Assembly (NCBI GenBank): GCA_020636105.1
Contig: JACJYL010000001.1
Coordinates: forward strand, 1,364,001-1,428,000
DNA length: 64,000 bases
Source of the DNA: Lewinellaceae bacterium
Lineage (GTDB): Bacteria > Bacteroidota > Bacteroidia > Chitinophagales > Saprospiraceae
Direction: 5' to 3'
The position numbers and the translations under genes were made by a program. This document shows, piece after piece, positions 36,255-46,365 of this stretch. The notes below the pieces were generated by a model. The model searched no databases, had not been told where the DNA came from, and worked only from the letters and a program-made list of their open reading frames with translations. The first letter of the stretch is position 1. Every line of letters begins with the position of its first letter.

Positions 36255-36671
36255 ATGTATTCATTTGATTTCCAAAAAAGAGTTAGATACGGAGAAACCG
36301 ACCAGATGGGATATTTGTATTATGGGAATTATGCCCAGTTTTATGAAATCGGTCGTGTGGAGATGCTGCGCTCCCTGGGATTTACGTATAAAGCCCTCGA
36401 AGAAGAACATCATGTTTTTATGCCGGTGGTATCAATGCAAGTCAAATACCTTCGGCCTGCCTTTTATGACGAGCTATTGAACATTCGTACCACACTTCGG
36501 GAATTACCGGATAAATACATTACCTTTCATATGGAAATTTTCAAGGAGAACGGAAAGTTATGTAATGCAGGAAGTGTTAAGTTGTGTTTTGTGGACAAAA
36601 TGACGATGAAGACCATTCCTCCCCCTGAAATCATGCTCAAAAAATTGAGACCGCATTTTGAAAAAAATTAG
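36255..36671 (+). CDS. Acyl-CoA thioesterase (YbgC/4-hydroxybenzoyl-CoA thioesterase family)
   Basis: A 138-aa hot-dog fold thioesterase. The signature is VRYGETDQMGYLYYGNYAQFYEIGR, with the catalytic Asp in ETDQMG and the YGNY loop, followed by VKYLRPAFYDELL. It hydrolyses acyl-CoA or related thioesters; the chain preference is unknown. Its last 14 bases overlap the YihY gene in another frame, which suggests tight coupling between the two. Confidence 0.92.
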   Translation: MYSFDFQKRVRYGETDQMGYLYYGNYAQFYEIGRVEMLRSLGFTYKALEEEHHVFMPVVSMQVKYLRPAFYDELLNIRTTLRELPDKYITFHMEIFKENGKLCNAGSVKLCFVDKMTMKTIPPPEIMLKKLRPHFEKN

Positions 36672-37668
36672 TTTGGCACGAATTCAGGAATTTTGGAATA
36701 ATATTCCCGAACTCCCGGTGGTACGCGGTCTGATCGCGTGGTCCAAGGAACGGTCATTGCCCGGATTCTTCAAAATCCCCATTTACGATGTAACGGTTTT
36801 CGTATTCAACGAGATCAGGCGGTTTGATTTGTTTACCCGGGCCAATTCTATAGCTTACAGTTTTTTCATTTCTCTTTTTCCTTCTTTGCTGACCTTATTC
36901 ACCCTCCTCCCCTTTTTAAATCGCTACCTGCTGCGGTTTATCACAAAAGGCGACAACTTTAACCAGGTACTTCAAACCGAAATTCACAAGATAATGCCTG
37001 GTTCTGTTGGGGATCAGCTTTTTCTTTTCATCAAGGATATTACGGAAGTGGAGCGGGTCGGCATGCTTTCTTTCGGGTTTCTGCTGTCGATTTTTTTCTC
37101 CTCTAATGGCATGCTCGCCATGATGCGCGGGTTTGAAAAAAGTTATTCAAAAACTTTTAAAAATCGTTCGGTCATTCGAAAAAGATTGGTTGCCATTGGG
37201 TTAACCGGTTTGTTGAGTTTCCTGCTCATCGCCTCCATTGTATTCATCATCCTTGGAAAGTCAATTATCGGATGGCTTTCGGGTTATATCGCTCTCGCCG
37301 GCTTTTCGACCGTCGGGGTGGATATTTTAAGGTGGCTGGCCATTATCTTTTTATTTTATTTCGGCATCTCGGTTATTTATCGTTACGGGGCTTCCACCTA
37401 CCGCCGGTTCAGTTTTTTCTCCGCAGGAGCTACTCTAGCTACCGTACTTTCCCTGCTTGCCTCCCTGGCTTTCTCCTTTTACGTGGATGACCTGGGGCGC
37501 GCAAGCACCTACAATAAATTTTACGGATCCATTGCAACGCTTATCATTCTGATGTTATGGATACAGTTCAACTCACTGATCATTCTCATCGGCTATGAAC
37601 TCAATGCCAGCATTGCGGTTAATCGCGACCTTATACCTAAAATTGAGGAGGAGGAATCCATTGATTAA
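36658..37668 (+). CDS. YihY/BrkB family inner-membrane protein
   Basis: This 336-aa membrane protein has five to six hydrophobic segments and the YihY hallmarks ANSIAYSFFISLFPSLLTL near residue 65 and YNKFYGSIATLIILMLWIQFNSLIILIGYELNA near the C-terminus. The transport or structural role of the family is unsettled; the old ribonuclease BN label is not supported. The start is a TTG at 36658 that overlaps the thioesterase gene. No in-frame ATG occurs before the conserved region, which makes TTG the best choice. Confidence 0.88.
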   Translation: MKKISLARIQEFWNNIPELPVVRGLIAWSKERSLPGFFKIPIYDVTVFVFNEIRRFDLFTRANSIAYSFFISLFPSLLTLFTLLPFLNRYLLRFITKGDNFNQVLQTEIHKIMPGSVGDQLFLFIKDITEVERVGMLSFGFLLSIFFSSNGMLAMMRGFEKSYSKTFKNRSVIRKRLVAIGLTGLLSFLLIASIVFIILGKSIIGWLSGYIALAGFSTVGVDILRWLAIIFLFYFGISVIYRYGASTYRRFSFFSAGATLATVLSLLASLAFSFYVDDLGRASTYNKFYGSIATLIILMLWIQFNSLIILIGYELNASIAVNRDLIPKIEEEESID

Positions 37669-37849
37669 CGCAGGTGGCGATGCAACTTGGATCAATTAAA
37701 TAATTTTTTGGCATTTCAAAAGTCGAATTCCCTGAGTGGATTCCTGTTTTGTCGGCAAAGAATGCCTAATGCAAATATCTTCCGACCTACAAATAAAAAA
37801 ATTTATCTTGCGTTTGAATAAATGATTCACGGTTTTAATCAATTAAGCA

Positions 37850-38938
37850 ATGAACTTAAATTTACGAAGCTTTCTCACTCTTTTTATATCAATCATCCTT
37901 ACCCAGGCTGCTCTTGGCCAAAAATACAGCAACGAATTTTTGAGTATTGGCGTCGGAGCGAATGCTCTTGGCCTGGGCAATGCTGTGGTGGCTAATACGG
38001 CTGATGTAACTTCAGGATACTGGAATCCTGCCGGACTTGCCGGTATTTCGGCGGACGAAGGCGTTTTGTTGGGCGCCATGCACTCGGAATGGTTTGCCGG
38101 AATCACCAAAATGGATTTTATCGGTTTTAGCCTGCCCATGGCTCAGCCGGACAGAAGAATGGGCTTTTCCGTCATTCGTTTTGGTGTGGACGGAATTCCC
38201 AATACACTGAGTCTTTACAATAGTGACGGCACCGTAAATTTTGATAATGTGACAGAATTTTCGGCAGCGGATTATGCTTTCCTTTTTTCCTATGGTCAAA
38301 AAATGAAAGTCAAAAAAGGAACGCTGCAAATGGGGGCCAACCTGAAAATAGTGCACAGAAAAATAGGTCCTTTTGCCAATTCATGGGGTTTCGGATTGGA
38401 TTTTGGGGCCCAGTACCAGATCAATAAATGGAAATTAGGCCTGATGGCCAGCGATGTCACCACCACCTTCAATGCCTGGAGTTTCAGCTTTACTGACGAC
38501 CAGAAAGACGTCCTTGAAGCATCCGGTGGCGAGGTGCCCATCAAAAGTCTTGAAATCACCAAACCCCATCTTACCCTTGGCGTTAGCCGCAGTTTTGAGG
38601 TCAAAGAAATATCCCTGCGCCCGGAGCTGGATATTTTTGTTACCACAGACGGAAGAAGAAACACCCTTCTTTCTGCCAACCCTTTCAGTATTGATCTTTC
38701 CCTGGGACTGGAAGCCGGGTACCACGATTTCCTGTTCCTGCGTGCCGGTGTCAGCCAGTTTCAAAAGCAGGAAAATTTTGACAACTCGGAAACCCTGGTC
38801 GTCAGACCTTCTTTGGGAGTGGGCCTTAAATTGGGCAAGTTAACCGTTGATTACGCTTATACCAACCCCAGTGACGGGCAAAACCGGTTTGCCCATATTG
38901 TTTCGTTGCAGTATAATGTAAGGCCGAAGGGGAAGTAA
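37850..38938 (+). CDS. PorV/PorQ family outer membrane protein
   Basis: A 362-aa beta-barrel-type protein with a signal peptide (LTLFISIILTQAALGQ). The mature N-terminus has the family signature FLSIGVGANALGLGNAVVANTADVTSGYWNPAGLAG, as in PorV and PorQ, which shuttle T9SS cargo or form part of the attachment complex. The rest is a run of amphipathic strands ending FAHIVSLQYNV. It may be a PorV paralogue; other T9SS machine genes are not in the window. It is convergent with the A2M gene, with 12 bp between the stops. Confidence 0.87.
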   Translation: MNLNLRSFLTLFISIILTQAALGQKYSNEFLSIGVGANALGLGNAVVANTADVTSGYWNPAGLAGISADEGVLLGAMHSEWFAGITKMDFIGFSLPMAQPDRRMGFSVIRFGVDGIPNTLSLYNSDGTVNFDNVTEFSAADYAFLFSYGQKMKVKKGTLQMGANLKIVHRKIGPFANSWGFGLDFGAQYQINKWKLGLMASDVTTTFNAWSFSFTDDQKDVLEASGGEVPIKSLEITKPHLTLGVSRSFEVKEISLRPELDIFVTTDGRRNTLLSANPFSIDLSLGLEAGYHDFLFLRAGVSQFQKQENFDNSETLVVRPSLGVGLKLGKLTVDYAYTNPSDGQNRFAHIVSLQYNVRPKGK

Positions 38939-38950
38939 GCCATTAAGGCT

Positions 38951-41900
38951 CTACTTATTTATCACCTTCACTTTCTTCAACTCATTATTTCCATTAAAAA
39001 CCGGAAAATACATCAGTTCCACCTTAGCTGGGTTTAAGGTGTAAATACCTGAATACCTTGGCATTAAATCGATTTCGAATACATAATTTCCTCTTGGCAG
39101 GTCTTCACAAAAAATGGCCGTTTCATTTTTGAAATGCTCCCGGTGAGACTCCATCCATGTTTTATGACTTTTATCGCCATAGGAGCATCCGGCCGGTATC
39201 GGCACATTGATCATTACATAGGATGCATCCTTTTTCACCTCCAGGTTTACGACCAATTTCGCCGAATTTCCTGCACTCAACACACCGGGAGTATCCGTAT
39301 CAAATTTGGTGTCAATCACAAAGTCTCCCATTTTCTCTGTTGGAGTGCTTTCCCAATAACTCTGAGCACTTGAAAAATATACCGGAAAATTTCCGGATTT
39401 GGTTATTTCAATTTCCTGGTCGGGATCAACGGTCATGGAAAACGGGAACGTTTTGACCTGTTTTTTCACCGCTCCGTTGATGGTAAGATCAGGAGGCGCC
39501 AACGCCTTTTTTGTTCCAAGGAAATCGGGCAAAATCGTTTCAACGATCTTTGCGGATTCATAAGTATTTCCCCAACGACCGCGGCTCCTTTTTTCCAAAA
39601 AGTAATTACGCATCTTACTCAAAATTTCATCATGGCTGACCGAATCTGCTTTCAATATTTTATAGGCTAACAGTGTATTTTGAAGCTCATTCACCAGCAA
39701 GCCGGAAGTTGCGTTTTGCTCTCCGAAATAAACATTTCCAAACAGGGTATTTTGCTGATAATGATCAAGCGTATCCAAATTGTACTCCAGGTGGTAAAGT
39801 TGTTTCAAATGTAAAATCTGTAACAAACCATTCAACCTTAAATGGGGTTGTTTTTCGAGATCTGCAATGTAAATATCAGGGGCGATGGCCGCCTTAAGCA
39901 CATTTAAAATTTTGAGAATTCTCACCCGGTTATAAAAATCCGTATCGGTTTCAAGTTCCCAAACAAGATGTTCGCTTAGTTGATTTTTGTTGACCCCTAC
40001 ACGGTAACCCTGCCTTGCGGCCTCAGTCAGGGCTTCCAGCACATGCAGACTGATCCATTTATTATCCTTACTATCCTTCCACCAACCCCAAAGGTTATTT
40101 TCATTCTGGTTCTTTTCCAATAAGCCAATAATTTTTACAATTTCTTTTTCCTTATCGAACATTTTCCCCTGGTCCCGGGTGATGCTTTTCCAGGCAAGCA
40201 GTGCTTTTAGTTTGGAAGCCAACTGCTCGTTACAGCTATATTTGTATTCGATCAGGTAATGAATTTCATTCTCGATCACATGCAGCACATTAGCGGTAGC
40301 CGTCAAATTGACCTTACCTAATGCAGGGTCAAATTCCAGTTTCACAGTAGTATCTTTATCCAGCACGTAGAACTTACCCTCCGTTTTTTCAAGGCCCGCC
40401 GGAAATACCGGGATTTGCCTTTGCTCACCATCAAAATATCCGTCTGTCTTTTCCAGAAAATATTTAATGGAAAGGGTATCAGGCCCAGCCACCAATAACA
40501 ATGTATCAATGCTTGCGTTTTGGACAAACTGAGATTCCATTGACAGGCTTTGATCATTCACCTCAAAATGAGTAGTGACTTCGACAGAATCCACAGTATA
40601 ATTAAGGGTTTTACCAATGGCATAAGTTGTATCGCCCTGTACCAAAAACCTGGGCACTGCCAATTGTGCCATCAGTGGTTTATAGGATTTTATCTGTTCG
40701 GAGGTCTGTCCTGATTGCCTTCTACCATTCATGGCCAGGTAGTGGGTATCCCAACTGGTTACATCATCAGGAAAAGTGACCGTAAAACTCGCCTTGCCTT
40801 CTATATCTGTTACCAGGCGAGGCTGCCAGAAAGCATAATCGGAAAAATTATTTCTGATAGAACTCGCTTTTGAAACGGATTCCAAAAAAGTATCATCGTA
40901 ATGGGCGCCCTTATTTTCCAAAGACATCGTTGTTCTTATCGCTCCGTTTTTTGATTGGATGAGCACAACGCCATTGACGGCTCTGCTTCCATAAATAGCT
41001 ATTGCTTCAGCACCTCTGATCACTTCCATCTTTTCAATCAAGGCGGGATCAATAGCGGTAATATCTCCGGTGAATACAGCTCCGTCAATGATGTACAGCG
41101 GTTGTTTATCAAACTTCAGGGTTTGTGCGCCCCGTATTGAAATTTCTACGCCTCCCCCGGGTTGGATATTTTCCGAAATCACCGTTATTCCAGCGACTTT
41201 CCCAGCCAGGCTATTAAACATCCTTCCTTCAATAGCTGGGATGCCACCCAATAAATTTTGTGACTCAACAATTGACCCAGCCACTGACATGTTTTGTTTG
41301 ATCATAGGCAATGCAGAAGCCGAAACCACAACCTCATCCAAAAGAACAGCCCCCTCAGCCATCCCCAGGTTAACCAGCCCACTTTGATCTACCCTTACAT
41401 TTTGAGATTGAAAACCAGTATAAGAAAAAACCAACTCGTCTTTGTCCGTAGGAACGTTTATGGCGTAATGGCCGTTGACATCCGTAATGGTTCCATATGA
41501 AGTGCCTTTAACCACGACGGTAACCCCTATCATGGGTTCTCCTGACTCTTCGTCAAAGACATATCCTTCAATAAGATCCCCAATGCCGGTGAATTTAAAT
41601 TCCTCCCGGTGAAGATCCTGGATCTTTTCGAGCTCACTTCTGTCAGGGTAATAATAGCCGTGTTTGAACAGGTGCTCCTTGATTATTTCGTCTACCTGCT
41701 CACTGAAAGCATCTTTTTTTAATATCTCCGGTTGATCGGCTTCAAAATAATTCAGTCCGTCCGGTTGAATGTAAATGGAGTCCTGAATGTGATATCTTCC
41801 TTCCGGATAAATAAAAATCAATTTGTAATAACCTTCCTGCAATCCATGAATAAGCGTCGTTTTACCAGAATAGATCCTTAAGAAATCAGGATGGTCATAC

Positions 41901-44900
41901 TGAAATACCAACATATCCAGGGGCGTATTTTGGATGAGGATTTGCGTTTTGTTGAGTTTTATCAACAGCCGACCCTCTCCTGAAAAAGAAGCATTAGGGT
42001 AGAAGTTTCTTACCGTGTTGTATCTTTTTGTATTAAGAAAATCCTGCCATTGTTTTTTAATACTCTCCCGGGTAAGCGCAACATCTTCCAGGGAAGTTTT
42101 TAAAGGAAACCGGTCTAATTTATCAGGGTATTGCCTTAATTCAAGGCTCCGCATTTTTAACAATTGAGGGGAAAATTCATACGTAAAAAACGGCTCGTGT
42201 TTAAACGAAGTAGAAAAGCCGTCCATTAAATAAAAAGTCCAGTTTCCGGCAACCGGCCCGGCAAGATAGGCTTTATCCCAAACCAGATATTGAGGTTTGA
42301 GCAATTGAATATTTTCTCCCTGATCGATATAGGCCAATTGATCACCAAAGGAATAGGAATAAGGGAAAATATATTTATATAAAATTTCCTTTTCAAAGCC
42401 GCTCAAAGCCGGTTCAGCCTTTTCAATGCTTACATTTTTTATTCGGGTATCTGTGTTCAAGCTGAAAATCAGCTTTTTGCCTTCAGGACAATAAAGACTA
42501 TCAATGGTGAATTGCCGGGAATTGGTTCTCAGTTTCACCTGGTGATACCCGCTTTTTACCCTGAATGAGTAAGGCTGGGTATTCGTTGACCAACTGAAAT
42601 AAACGGGTTTGGTGTCCACATAAATCACATGAACAGGTTCCAATGCTCCGTTGTTAACAACAAAAGGGGCAAATTGGGTCAATTTATCCTCTGTTATATA
42701 TTCAAATCGGTAAATGCCCTTACCTGGATAAATGAATTTATAATATTCAATGGAATCAAGCCCCGATAATTGTTTCCAGGCCTCGTAATCCAAAGGCAAC
42801 CCCTGAAAATTTTCAGAGCGCTCTTCTTCGAATTGAAAATTATTAATAACGGTCTTGTTTTTTCGCTGCTTTCCCAGATAGGGCACCGTGGGGGCTGTAT
42901 AATCGAATTTACTGGTTAGACCATATGCGGTCAAATCGACCCCCTCTACGGGTTTTCCTTTTGCATCCGTCACCAAAATATCCACCGGGGATTGCTGACC
43001 GGGATAAACCAATTTGGGTTGTTGAACCGCAATTTTCAATTGTTTGTCAAAATAAGGAATGCGGTAGTCTTCCTCTATTATTTCCCCTCCCCAAAGATAA
43101 CGGAGGGAAATAAAATAGTTTTTGCTGGAAGTGCCTCGCTTATAAAAATCCAAAGTTTCCCCATAGCCGGTCGAAACCAGCTTATTCTTTTTATAGATGC
43201 TGTAACTGAAGGGAATTTTCCTTGGATTTTCCACCAAAATGATCAGCGAATCTGCGGACCTGTCCGAAAAACACCTCAACAAAGAAGATTCGTTTGATAA
43301 ATCAAAGTCCTTGGTCAGGTCATCCGTCTCTGCAGAATAGAGTAAATAATATGGACTCATTTTGAGGGTACAAGGGGGGTGGCCTGAGTAAACAAGACTC
43401 TTGTTTCCAAAATTATCCACTCCAAATATTTCAACCATTTTATCTGTTTCCAAACCATTTTCCCTCAAGCTGAAACGCAAGGAATCCGTGAACAATTCAA
43501 TGTCAAAATCTTCTGACTGATGAAAAAACCGGAGTCTTTTGGTTTCAGAAACCACCTCATTATCTGCCGTTAACAGCCTGACCGAAACATTATAGTTTAT
43601 ATTCACCCTGGGAAAGATAGAATCGGGAATTATTATTTCGGTATTCCCTGTGGGTTCGAGTTTTTGTTCATGAAAAAGCAAGGTATCGGGAACGAATAAT
43701 TGGGGTTCAAAATATTTTAAAATGGCCTGGGGAGTTACCATGATTTCCAGTCTGCCATCCATCAGATTCAGATCATTTTCATCCGTTCCCCTGACGAACA
43801 GCTTTAGATCTCTGTTCCTGAATTGCTGGTCAGTGTCTGTCCATAACTCCAGGTTTACCTTTGAAAGTTCATAGTCTTCATACTTGAAATTTCCCTTGAT
43901 ATAAGTTCTGCTTCCATGGAGTTCCAATCCAACAGAATAGGATCGGTCAAGCTTCATCTGCATGGAATCGTGGAGCACAAATTCATAATTATATCCTCCT
44001 GCCGTGTAGGGTTTGAGTTGTGCCAAATTAATGCGTGTTCCCCATCCACTAAGTACTGCATTGACTACCCCGTCAATGGGTTTGCCCTTTTTGTTGACCA
44101 CAAAGGCTTTGAACTTTACCGTATCCCCTGGTAAGTATTTAGGTTTATTAAATACAAAGTACCCCTTATGGCTGTTTCCGAAAAACCGCTCGTCGAATTT
44201 TTCACATTGATAATCATCAAAAATACAGGCGACCTTTAAATAAGATTTTTCGAAGAAAGTTTTACTCCTGTTAATAGCCCCAACCGGCCACCTCTGCTTA
44301 ATGGACCGAATACCATCAATCGGCAGATGAATGATAAAATTCACCGGGCGCCATACGTATTTTAATGGCGTACTGTACACCACTTTCCTGGCCACTCTTT
44401 CAGGAACGGAATTATTGTAATCTCTTTCAAGGTGGTAAAAGGTCGTAAAACCATTATGGGCTACTTTGAGCAGTCCTTTTTGATTGGATTTTTTGTCAAT
44501 ATAAGCCTGCCTCGTTGGATCAAACCGCAATTTTTTCCAGCGAATCCGCAAATCTGCATCCTCAATAACATTCCCTTCCGGGTTGAAAACCTGGACAACA
44601 AGGTCTGTGTTGTTGTTCAAAATAAAAACATCAAAATCCTGAACCGTTGTAATGGAAAACTTTTGCCGATTCTTTTCGGCATAGGTTTTTAAATAATGCC
44701 CTTGTGGCAAATTGCCCGAATACAGGCTGCCCGTAACAAAAGAATCCACCAGGGTATGAAAGAAGGAAGTGTCCACTTCATAAATGCTTTTTTTGTAAAT
44801 GGCTTTGGCTTCCCGATCATTGATCTTGTAGATATAGGTATAATAACTGGCCTGCCGGCTTTCCAGAAGATTCTGGCCGTTGACGTTGCGATAAAAGAAG

Positions 44901-44950
44901 CAAAAAAGACCCGCAAAAAAGGCCATTAGAAGGTGCTGGTACCGCTTCAT
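38951..44950 (-). CDS. Alpha-2-macroglobulin family protein with embedded TonB-plug module
   Basis: A 1999-aa secreted protein (signal peptide in YQHLLMAFFAGLFCFFYRNVNG). An MG2-like domain begins near residue 265 (FNKPKYLPGDTVKFKAFVV), with further beta-sandwich repeats to about 1000. A carboxypeptidase-regulatory-like domain (about 1125-1210, GYVFDEESGEPMIGVTVVV) and a TonB-plug-like domain (about 1215-1345, IRGAQTLKFDKQPLYIIDGAVF and AIAIYGSRAVNGVVLIQ) are inserted before the A2M bait/C-terminal half. The A2M half starts around WQPRLVTDIEGKASFTVTFPDDVTSWD. The thioester motif is present as CNEQ (C1573). No receptor barrel follows the plug. It may trap proteases or couple the envelope; the role of the plug is unknown. 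The ATG at 44950 opens the signal peptide. Confidence 0.87.
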   Translation of the reverse strand: MKRYQHLLMAFFAGLFCFFYRNVNGQNLLESRQASYYTYIYKINDREAKAIYKKSIYEVDTSFFHTLVDSFVTGSLYSGNLPQGHYLKTYAEKNRQKFSITTVQDFDVFILNNNTDLVVQVFNPEGNVIEDADLRIRWKKLRFDPTRQAYIDKKSNQKGLLKVAHNGFTTFYHLERDYNNSVPERVARKVVYSTPLKYVWRPVNFIIHLPIDGIRSIKQRWPVGAINRSKTFFEKSYLKVACIFDDYQCEKFDERFFGNSHKGYFVFNKPKYLPGDTVKFKAFVVNKKGKPIDGVVNAVLSGWGTRINLAQLKPYTAGGYNYEFVLHDSMQMKLDRSYSVGLELHGSRTYIKGNFKYEDYELSKVNLELWTDTDQQFRNRDLKLFVRGTDENDLNLMDGRLEIMVTPQAILKYFEPQLFVPDTLLFHEQKLEPTGNTEIIIPDSIFPRVNINYNVSVRLLTADNEVVSETKRLRFFHQSEDFDIELFTDSLRFSLRENGLETDKMVEIFGVDNFGNKSLVYSGHPPCTLKMSPYYLLYSAETDDLTKDFDLSNESSLLRCFSDRSADSLIILVENPRKIPFSYSIYKKNKLVSTGYGETLDFYKRGTSSKNYFISLRYLWGGEIIEEDYRIPYFDKQLKIAVQQPKLVYPGQQSPVDILVTDAKGKPVEGVDLTAYGLTSKFDYTAPTVPYLGKQRKNKTVINNFQFEEERSENFQGLPLDYEAWKQLSGLDSIEYYKFIYPGKGIYRFEYITEDKLTQFAPFVVNNGALEPVHVIYVDTKPVYFSWSTNTQPYSFRVKSGYHQVKLRTNSRQFTIDSLYCPEGKKLIFSLNTDTRIKNVSIEKAEPALSGFEKEILYKYIFPYSYSFGDQLAYIDQGENIQLLKPQYLVWDKAYLAGPVAGNWTFYLMDGFSTSFKHEPFFTYEFSPQLLKMRSLELRQYPDKLDRFPLKTSLEDVALTRESIKKQWQDFLNTKRYNTVRNFYPNASFSGEGRLLIKLNKTQILIQNTPLDMLVFQYDHPDFLRIYSGKTTLIHGLQEGYYKLIFIYPEGRYHIQDSIYIQPDGLNYFEADQPEILKKDAFSEQVDEIIKEHLFKHGYYYPDRSELEKIQDLHREEFKFTGIGDLIEGYVFDEESGEPMIGVTVVVKGTSYGTITDVNGHYAINVPTDKDELVFSYTGFQSQNVRVDQSGLVNLGMAEGAVLLDEVVVSASALPMIKQNMSVAGSIVESQNLLGGIPAIEGRMFNSLAGKVAGITVISENIQPGGGVEISIRGAQTLKFDKQPLYIIDGAVFTGDITAIDPALIEKMEVIRGAEAIAIYGSRAVNGVVLIQSKNGAIRTTMSLENKGAHYDDTFLESVSKASSIRNNFSDYAFWQPRLVTDIEGKASFTVTFPDDVTSWDTHYLAMNGRRQSGQTSEQIKSYKPLMAQLAVPRFLVQGDTTYAIGKTLNYTVDSVEVTTHFEVNDQSLSMESQFVQNASIDTLLLVAGPDTLSIKYFLEKTDGYFDGEQRQIPVFPAGLEKTEGKFYVLDKDTTVKLEFDPALGKVNLTATANVLHVIENEIHYLIEYKYSCNEQLASKLKALLAWKSITRDQGKMFDKEKEIVKIIGLLEKNQNENNLWGWWKDSKDNKWISLHVLEALTEAARQGYRVGVNKNQLSEHLVWELETDTDFYNRVRILKILNVLKAAIAPDIYIADLEKQPHLRLNGLLQILHLKQLYHLEYNLDTLDHYQQNTLFGNVYFGEQNATSGLLVNELQNTLLAYKILKADSVSHDEILSKMRNYFLEKRSRGRWGNTYESAKIVETILPDFLGTKKALAPPDLTINGAVKKQVKTFPFSMTVDPDQEIEITKSGNFPVYFSSAQSYWESTPTEKMGDFVIDTKFDTDTPGVLSAGNSAKLVVNLEVKKDASYVMINVPIPAGCSYGDKSHKTWMESHREHFKNETAIFCEDLPRGNYVFEIDLMPRYSGIYTLNPAKVELMYFPVFNGNNELKKVKVINK

Positions 44951-45121
44951 CTTTTTGAGGTTTAAAGGAAGGACACCCGGCATTTTATTTTGCCGAACTT
45001 CCCAATTTTATTTTATAATCCCGTTCACAAGTTAAGTTTTCCAGGGGAATCCTCCCAATAATATTTTCGGAATACAGTGCAAAATCATTGATAAATACCC
45101 CACCAGGGCCTTTCAACTTTC

Positions 45122-45460
45122 CTATTTCATTTCGAATTCACAACCTCCTATTGCGGCAAGTTTATAGGAACTCCCTTTTTTTATATAAAGTAATGCAGAA
45201 CTGTGATGTTTTTTATTCCCGTTAGTTTCATAATCAAACTCTATAGAGACATCAGTCATCCCCTGCAGACCAATATCAACAATTTCACCAACCAGAACAT
45301 TGGTGATTGTTGATCCTCTCGGAATGCTATCGCAAATCCCTGTTGCCATTTTGGAGGTTACGTCACCGATAATCTGATCGTTAAACGAAGTTCCTTCGCA
45401 TTGGAATAGAAAAAAACTTATTAGGCCAATTATTAAAACCCTAAATTTTATATTGTTCAT
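45122..45460 (-). CDS. Small lipoprotein of unknown function
   Basis: A 112-aa predicted lipoprotein: signal peptide FRVLIIGLISFFLFQC with Cys at the lipobox position. The mature part has one beta-rich domain (GSTITNVLVGEIVDIG, HHSSALLYIKKGSSYKLAAIGG) and two further cysteines. No family is recognised. It starts 9 bp after the TerB-like gene ends and is surely in the same transcript. Confidence 0.75.
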   Translation of the reverse strand: MNNIKFRVLIIGLISFFLFQCEGTSFNDQIIGDVTSKMATGICDSIPRGSTITNVLVGEIVDIGLQGMTDVSIEFDYETNGNKKHHSSALLYIKKGSSYKLAAIGGCEFEMK

Positions 45461-45469
45461 TTTTATTTT

Positions 45470-46114
45470 TTAATTTTTTGAGTAGGCTGAATTTTGTGGC
45501 TCAAACATTTCGGCTAAAATACCTTTCAAATGAGAGGCTGACATTTCCATTGTTTTTGCCATTTCATTGATCAATATCATTTCAGATTCATCAATACTAC
45601 CATCTGCTGCTGCAACCGAAACGGCACATTTGATAATGATTTCCTTCCCATGTTCATTCAGTGAAGGGGTAACCCTTTTCAAATAGGTAGTAATATCTTC
45701 CGGGTTCTTTTGAACCTTTTCTACATAATCCGAAAGTTGGCCAAGAGTGATGTCATGGTGCCCAAATTTATTGATGATCTTTTGAACCACCAACATTTCA
45801 TTTTCATCAATTACGCCATCTGCCAACATGATAAGCACCATACTGTGTTTCATGGCTTTTTCATACTCCGACTGAAAATCATTTTGATGGTTACTTTTAC
45901 TATAATCCAGTACTCTTGGAATAAAGGTTCCCTTGCAACCCTGGCATTCTACAAATTCGCCAGCACTGCCCAACGGAATAAGAGGAATAAAATAAAGGGT
46001 AAAAAAACGGGTTACTTTTTTGTGCTTGTACTTTTGATTGTTGGCACACTGCGGGCATAAAAACTGCCCTTCTTTAATGGTGGATTTTACACCTCTTGTT
46101 CCAAAAATGATCAT
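45470..46114 (-). CDS. Zinc-ribbon protein with TerB-like domain
   Basis: A 214-aa protein. An N-terminal zinc ribbon uses CPQC (about residue 20) and CQGC (about residue 57) with a hydrophobic TRFFTLYFIPLIPLG between them. A helical TerB-like domain follows (about 80-200) with the acidic repeats LADGVIDENEM and AAADGSIDESEM that bind metal in this family. Similar proteins are common in Bacteroidota, and their link to tellurite resistance is nominal. It is co-transcribed with the small lipoprotein downstream. Confidence 0.83.
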   Translation of the reverse strand: MIIFGTRGVKSTIKEGQFLCPQCANNQKYKHKKVTRFFTLYFIPLIPLGSAGEFVECQGCKGTFIPRVLDYSKSNHQNDFQSEYEKAMKHSMVLIMLADGVIDENEMLVVQKIINKFGHHDITLGQLSDYVEKVQKNPEDITTYLKRVTPSLNEHGKEIIIKCAVSVAAADGSIDESEMILINEMAKTMEMSASHLKGILAEMFEPQNSAYSKN

Positions 46115-46365
46115 AACATGTATTTTAAAATTGATTAATTGTTTAGGTTAGGAACACACCAATGCACCAAAAAATTATTGTCCCACCAAAACGGAAGACA
46201 GATTTAATGATCCTGCAGTATGTTAACCTACCTTAGTTGAAAAATGAGTGAGAAAAGAAAAAGAAAGGTGTTTGTTTTCATTCGATTTCTTTTGCTGGCC
46301 GAAAAATACAAATTTTATTCTAAAGAAACAAGAAGGTCTTATTAAAGCATACTTCGCGTTCGATT

